From Patescibacteria group bacterium (lineage in GTDB: Bacteria > Patescibacteriota > Patescibacteriia > Veblenbacterales > UBA10138), in NCBI GenBank assembly GCA_003512705.1, contig DOPF01000070.1, positions 9,752 to 17,190 of the forward strand: a DNA stretch of 7,439 nt. Reading direction: 5' to 3'. This document shows, one piece after another, positions 4,603-7,439 of the stretch. The position numbers and the translations under genes were made by a program. Positions within the stretch are counted from its first letter, which is position 1, and each line of letters opens with the position of its first letter. Below the pieces are notes generated by a model, which made no database searches, was not told the origin of the DNA, and saw only the letters and a program-made list of their open reading frames with translations.

Positions 4603-4700
4603 GCTACCAGGCCACACTTTATGCACACTAGACTCTAACAGATATTGAAGTAACAATCAAGAATGACAATAATGCAAGTTTCGTCAAGATTAAAAGCGCG

Positions 4701-4709
4701 TGCTAAAAT
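4701..4709 (+). promoter_or_regulatory. polA extended -10 promoter (leaderless geometry)
   Basis: TGCTAAAAT is TGn plus TAAAAT (5 of 6 to TATAAT). No clear -35 is present; TCGTCA at 4681-4686 is weak. The hexamer ends 6 nt before the polA ATG, so the predicted start of transcription falls on the A of the ATG. The rest of the interval 4614-4700 is AT-rich and holds nothing else recognised. Confidence 0.6.
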
Positions 4710-4715
4710 GATAAC

Positions 4716-7439
4716 ATGGCCAGTAAAGAAAAATTTTTAATTTTTGATGGTAACGCCCTGGTGCATCGAGCTTTCCACGCGCTCCCCCCTTTGGCAACCA
4801 AGGATGGTTTGATAGTAAATGCCGTTTACGGTTTTACTACCATCCTATTGCGAGTGTTAAAAGAACTAAAGCCCAAATACGTAGCCGTGACTTTTGATTT
4901 ACCCGGACCAACTTTCAGACACAAAGAATTTAAAGACTACAAGGCGCAAAGAGTTAAACAGCCGCAAGAACTTTATGACCAAATTCCGCTGGTTAAAGAG
5001 CTGGTGGAAGCTTTCCCTTTAAAAATTTACGAAGCCAAGGGTTTTGAGGCTGACGACGTAATTGGAACATTAACTAAAGAAACCGGCGATGCTATTGAAA
5101 ACATTGTTGTCACCGGTGATATGGACACCTTGCAATTAGTTGATAACCAAACCAAAATCTACACTTTAAAACACGGCTTATCAGAATCAATGATTTACGA
5201 CGCGGCCGCGGTTAAGGCTAGATATGGCTTAACTCCGAACCAAATGATTGATTTTAAATCCCTGCGCGGCGACCCCTCGGATAATATACCCGGGGTTAAA
5301 GGTATTGGCGAAAAAACTGCCGCGGAATTGATACAAGAATTCGGCAGTCTGGAAAATTTGTATAAAGAGATAAAAAATAATTCCAAAAAAACGGCCAATA
5401 TCAAACCCAGAATTAAGGAATTATTACTGGAACAAAAACCACAAGCGGAATTTTCTAAAATGCTATGCACCATCGTTCGCGACGTTAAACTGAATTTTGA
5501 TATAAAAGATTGCGCCGTCACCCATGTAAATAGCGATAATTTGGTTAAACTTTTTAGTCGGCTAGAGTTTAGATCCCTGCTTCCGCGCATCCCCCAAATC
5601 GCCGCCGATTTAAAAGTTGCCACCAAACAGGCTATAAAATTAAAAGGTAAGCAGGATTATAAATTAGTAGATTCTGAAGCCGAGTTAAAATCATTATTAA
5701 ACAAAATTAAGCCAGCCGCAGCCGTGGCTGTTGATACCGAAACTACATCTACTAACCCCTGGCAAAGTGAATTAGTTGGTCTAAGCTTATCAGTAAAAGA
5801 GGGTGGGGGTTGGTTTGTTTCGGCTGGATTATTAAAAGGGAAATCGATTGCTGTTAAAGAGCTAATTAAAATATTAGCTGACCCCGAAGTTAAAAAGATT
5901 GGTCACAACATTAAATACGATTGGGAAGCTCTAAATCATTTTGGCATTACGCTTAACGGAGTTAATTTTGACACCATGGTGGCGGCTTATTTGCTTAATG
6001 CCGGATCAGAAAGAAACTTGGATTTAAATTCGTTGGCGTTCAAAGAATTCAGCTACCAAATGCAACCAATAGAGGATTTAATTGGCCCGAGGGGCAAAAA
6101 ACAAATTACCTTGGCCGAAGTACCTTTAGATAAGGTAGCTTGGTATTCGGCTGAAGATGCTGATTTTACTTTACGTTTAAAAGATAAGCTCGAACCGCAG
6201 CTAAAGAAAGAGAAATTATTAGAGTTATTTAATGATATCGAAATACCATTAATTTCCGTGCTGGCGCAAATGGAACGTTGGGGCGTAAAAATCGACGATA
6301 AATTTTTAAGCGCTATGGGCAAACGCTTAAATAAAGAGTTAAAGGAAATATCAGCCAAAATCATCGAGCTAGCCGGCCACGACTTTAACATCGCCTCGCC
6401 CAAGCAATTAAAGGAAATTTTGTTTGATAAGTTAAAAATTTCTCCGCAGGGCATAAAGAAAACCAAAACTGGTTTTTCCACGGCCGCATCGGAACTGGAA
6501 AAAATGAAAGGCGCCCACCCGATTATAGATTTAATTATTGACCATCGGGAGTTAAGCAAACTGTTATCAACTTATATTGCCGCCTTGCCCGAACTGATTA
6601 ATAAGCAAACCGGCCGTGTGCACACCAGCTTTAACCAAACCGTCACCGCCACCGGGAGACTATCATCAAGCGATCCCAATTTACAAAACATACCTATAAA
6701 GGGCGATTTAGGTAAAGAATTGCGCCAAGCTTTTATAGCTGAACCGGGACACGTCTTGCTTTCGGCTGATTATTCGCAAATTGAATTGCGTTTAGCGGCC
6801 CATATTGCGCAAGATAAAAAAATGAAAAGTATTTTTCAGAAAGGCGAAGACTTTCATCGCGCCACCGCGGCGTTTGTTTTTGGCGTGAAATTGGCCGAGG
6901 TTACTTCGGACCAACGCTACCGGGCTAAGGAAGTTAATTTTGGTGTTTTATATGGTATGGGCGCTTGGGGATTATCGGAACGAACCGGTATATCCCGCGC
7001 CGAAGCTAAATTTTTTATTGATAAATATTTTAGTGAATTTGCGCAACTCGCCGCTTGGATAGAAGATATTAAGGAACAGGTTAAAAAAACCGGTGAAGTG
7101 TTTACCTTACTCGGACGGCGGCGAAAAATACCGGAAATAAATTCAGGCATAGCCCAAGTACGGGCCCAAGCCGAGCGCATGGCCGTGAACCTACCTATTC
7201 AAGGCACCGCCGCTGATTTAATGAAACTAGCTATGATAAAGGTAGCGGCAAAATTGCCGGTGGTGTCTAAAGATAGTAAAATGATACTCCAAGTTCATGA
7301 TGAATTAGTTTTTGAGGTTCCCGAAGCCGATGTATCTCGGGTAGCGAAATTTGTTAAAGACGAAATGGAAAACGCTCTAAAAGTTTCGGTGCCAATAGTG
7401 GTAGATGTAAAGCAAGGCCAAAATTGGGGGGAGATGGAA
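4716..7439 (+). CDS. polA: DNA polymerase I, nearly complete (runs off the right edge)
   Basis: An open frame of 908 codons starts MASKEKFLIFDGNALVHRAFHALPP and has no stop before the edge. It encodes all three Pol I domains. The 5'-nuclease has D11, EADD (E111-D114), TGDMD and the helix-hairpin-helix SDNIPGVKGIGEKT (from 188). The 3'-5' exonuclease has DTE (D340, E342), NIKYD (D402) and YSAED (Y477, D481), a complete DEDY set, so proofreading is predicted. The polymerase has motif A ADYSQIELR (D685), the O-helix RYRAKEVNFGVLYG (R734, K738, F742, Y746) and motif C QVHDE (H861, D862). From the O-helix on, positions are 20 lower than in E. coli Pol I (928 aa), so only one or a few residues should be missing. 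Pol I fills repair gaps and removes RNA primers. The ATG at 4716 fits the family N-terminus and the -10 spacing; there is no Shine-Dalgarno. Confidence 0.97.
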   Translation, partial: MASKEKFLIFDGNALVHRAFHALPPLATKDGLIVNAVYGFTTILLRVLKELKPKYVAVTFDLPGPTFRHKEFKDYKAQRVKQPQELYDQIPLVKELVEAFPLKIYEAKGFEADDVIGTLTKETGDAIENIVVTGDMDTLQLVDNQTKIYTLKHGLSESMIYDAAAVKARYGLTPNQMIDFKSLRGDPSDNIPGVKGIGEKTAAELIQEFGSLENLYKEIKNNSKKTANIKPRIKELLLEQKPQAEFSKMLCTIVRDVKLNFDIKDCAVTHVNSDNLVKLFSRLEFRSLLPRIPQIAADLKVATKQAIKLKGKQDYKLVDSEAELKSLLNKIKPAAAVAVDTETTSTNPWQSELVGLSLSVKEGGGWFVSAGLLKGKSIAVKELIKILADPEVKKIGHNIKYDWEALNHFGITLNGVNFDTMVAAYLLNAGSERNLDLNSLAFKEFSYQMQPIEDLIGPRGKKQITLAEVPLDKVAWYSAEDADFTLRLKDKLEPQLKKEKLLELFNDIEIPLISVLAQMERWGVKIDDKFLSAMGKRLNKELKEISAKIIELAGHDFNIASPKQLKEILFDKLKISPQGIKKTKTGFSTAASELEKMKGAHPIIDLIIDHRELSKLLSTYIAALPELINKQTGRVHTSFNQTVTATGRLSSSDPNLQNIPIKGDLGKELRQAFIAEPGHVLLSADYSQIELRLAAHIAQDKKMKSIFQKGEDFHRATAAFVFGVKLAEVTSDQRYRAKEVNFGVLYGMGAWGLSERTGISRAEAKFFIDKYFSEFAQLAAWIEDIKEQVKKTGEVFTLLGRRRKIPEINSGIAQVRAQAERMAVNLPIQGTAADLMKLAMIKVAAKLPVVSKDSKMILQVHDELVFEVPEADVSRVAKFVKDEMENALKVSVPIVVDVKQGQNWGEME

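Larger units (their letters stand above)
4511..4613 (-). pseudogene. tRNA-Cys 5'-half remnant (nt 1-41) interrupted twice
   Basis: Three blocks match the intact tRNA-Cys in order: 4603-4613 (tRNA nt 1-11), 4549-4570 (nt 12-34) and 4511-4517 (nt 35-41). Together they match 39 of 40 bases of 4203-4242. The one difference, at 4558, turns a D-stem C into U, which still allows a G-U pair. The blocks are separated by a 32-nt insert after tRNA position 11 and a 31-nt insert between anticodon bases 34 and 35. The tRNA stops at position 41, directly before the GIY-YIG start codon, so this copy cannot be functional. Confidence 0.8.

Noticed and set aside
4511..4613. Interrupted tRNA-Cys half as a tRNA gene with introns
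   Set aside because: One insert falls between anticodon bases 34 and 35 and the other in the D-arm, neither a usual tRNA intron site, and nt 42 onward is missing.
5195..7180. Minus-strand open frames of 143, 168 and 87 codons
   Set aside because: They are antisense to polA, whose motifs are continuous across the same region; they have no recognisable domain or promoter.

Overview
The window looks like a piece of a streamlined bacterial chromosome, most likely from the Candidate Phyla Radiation (Patescibacteria). This is inferred from gene content and style: compact housekeeping genes, a short 3D-domain secreted protein, a stand-alone cytidylyltransferase-fold enzyme of the FAD synthase/TagD type, no convincing Shine-Dalgarno sequences, and extended -10 promoters placed almost directly on the start codons. 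The genes use the standard code, with no in-frame TGA.

Layout, left to right. Positions 1-121 hold the last codons of a membrane protein and its terminator. Next comes a promoter driving a truncated copy of the uvrB 5' end (157-261), then the intact uvrB (268-2310). After it come a nucleotidyltransferase (2375-2818), rpsT for ribosomal protein S20 (2934-3197) with its own promoter and a two-hairpin leader, and a secreted 3D-domain protein (3378-3875) with the best promoter in the window. Its 3' flank folds into three adjacent hairpins inside a closing stem, followed by a bidirectional terminator (3961-3989). The minus strand then carries an unusual tRNA-Cys locus (4011-4613). Finally polA runs on the plus strand from 4716 off the right edge, with all but its last residue or residues present.

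The tRNA-Cys locus is the most unusual part. Read on the minus strand it is: the 5' half of a broken tRNA-Cys (nt 1-41), a small GIY-YIG nuclease gene, an intact tRNA-Cys(GCA), about 135 bp of hairpins, then the 3' end of a broken tRNA-Cys (nt 57-76). All parts are co-oriented. This is the arrangement expected if a cassette carrying a nuclease and a complete replacement tRNA had inserted into an older tRNA-Cys gene. The broken 5' half is itself interrupted at two places by related 31- and 32-nt near-palindromes. Removing them restores 39 of 40 tRNA bases without duplicated target bases.

Small structured repeats recur elsewhere. A double-hairpin module occurs in opposite orientations before rpsT and after the 3D gene, and a 13-bp hairpin lies between the two uvrB start regions. 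UvrB (nucleotide excision repair) and PolA (repair synthesis and Okazaki fragment processing) are functionally related; the other genes are ordinary neighbours with no obvious shared pathway.
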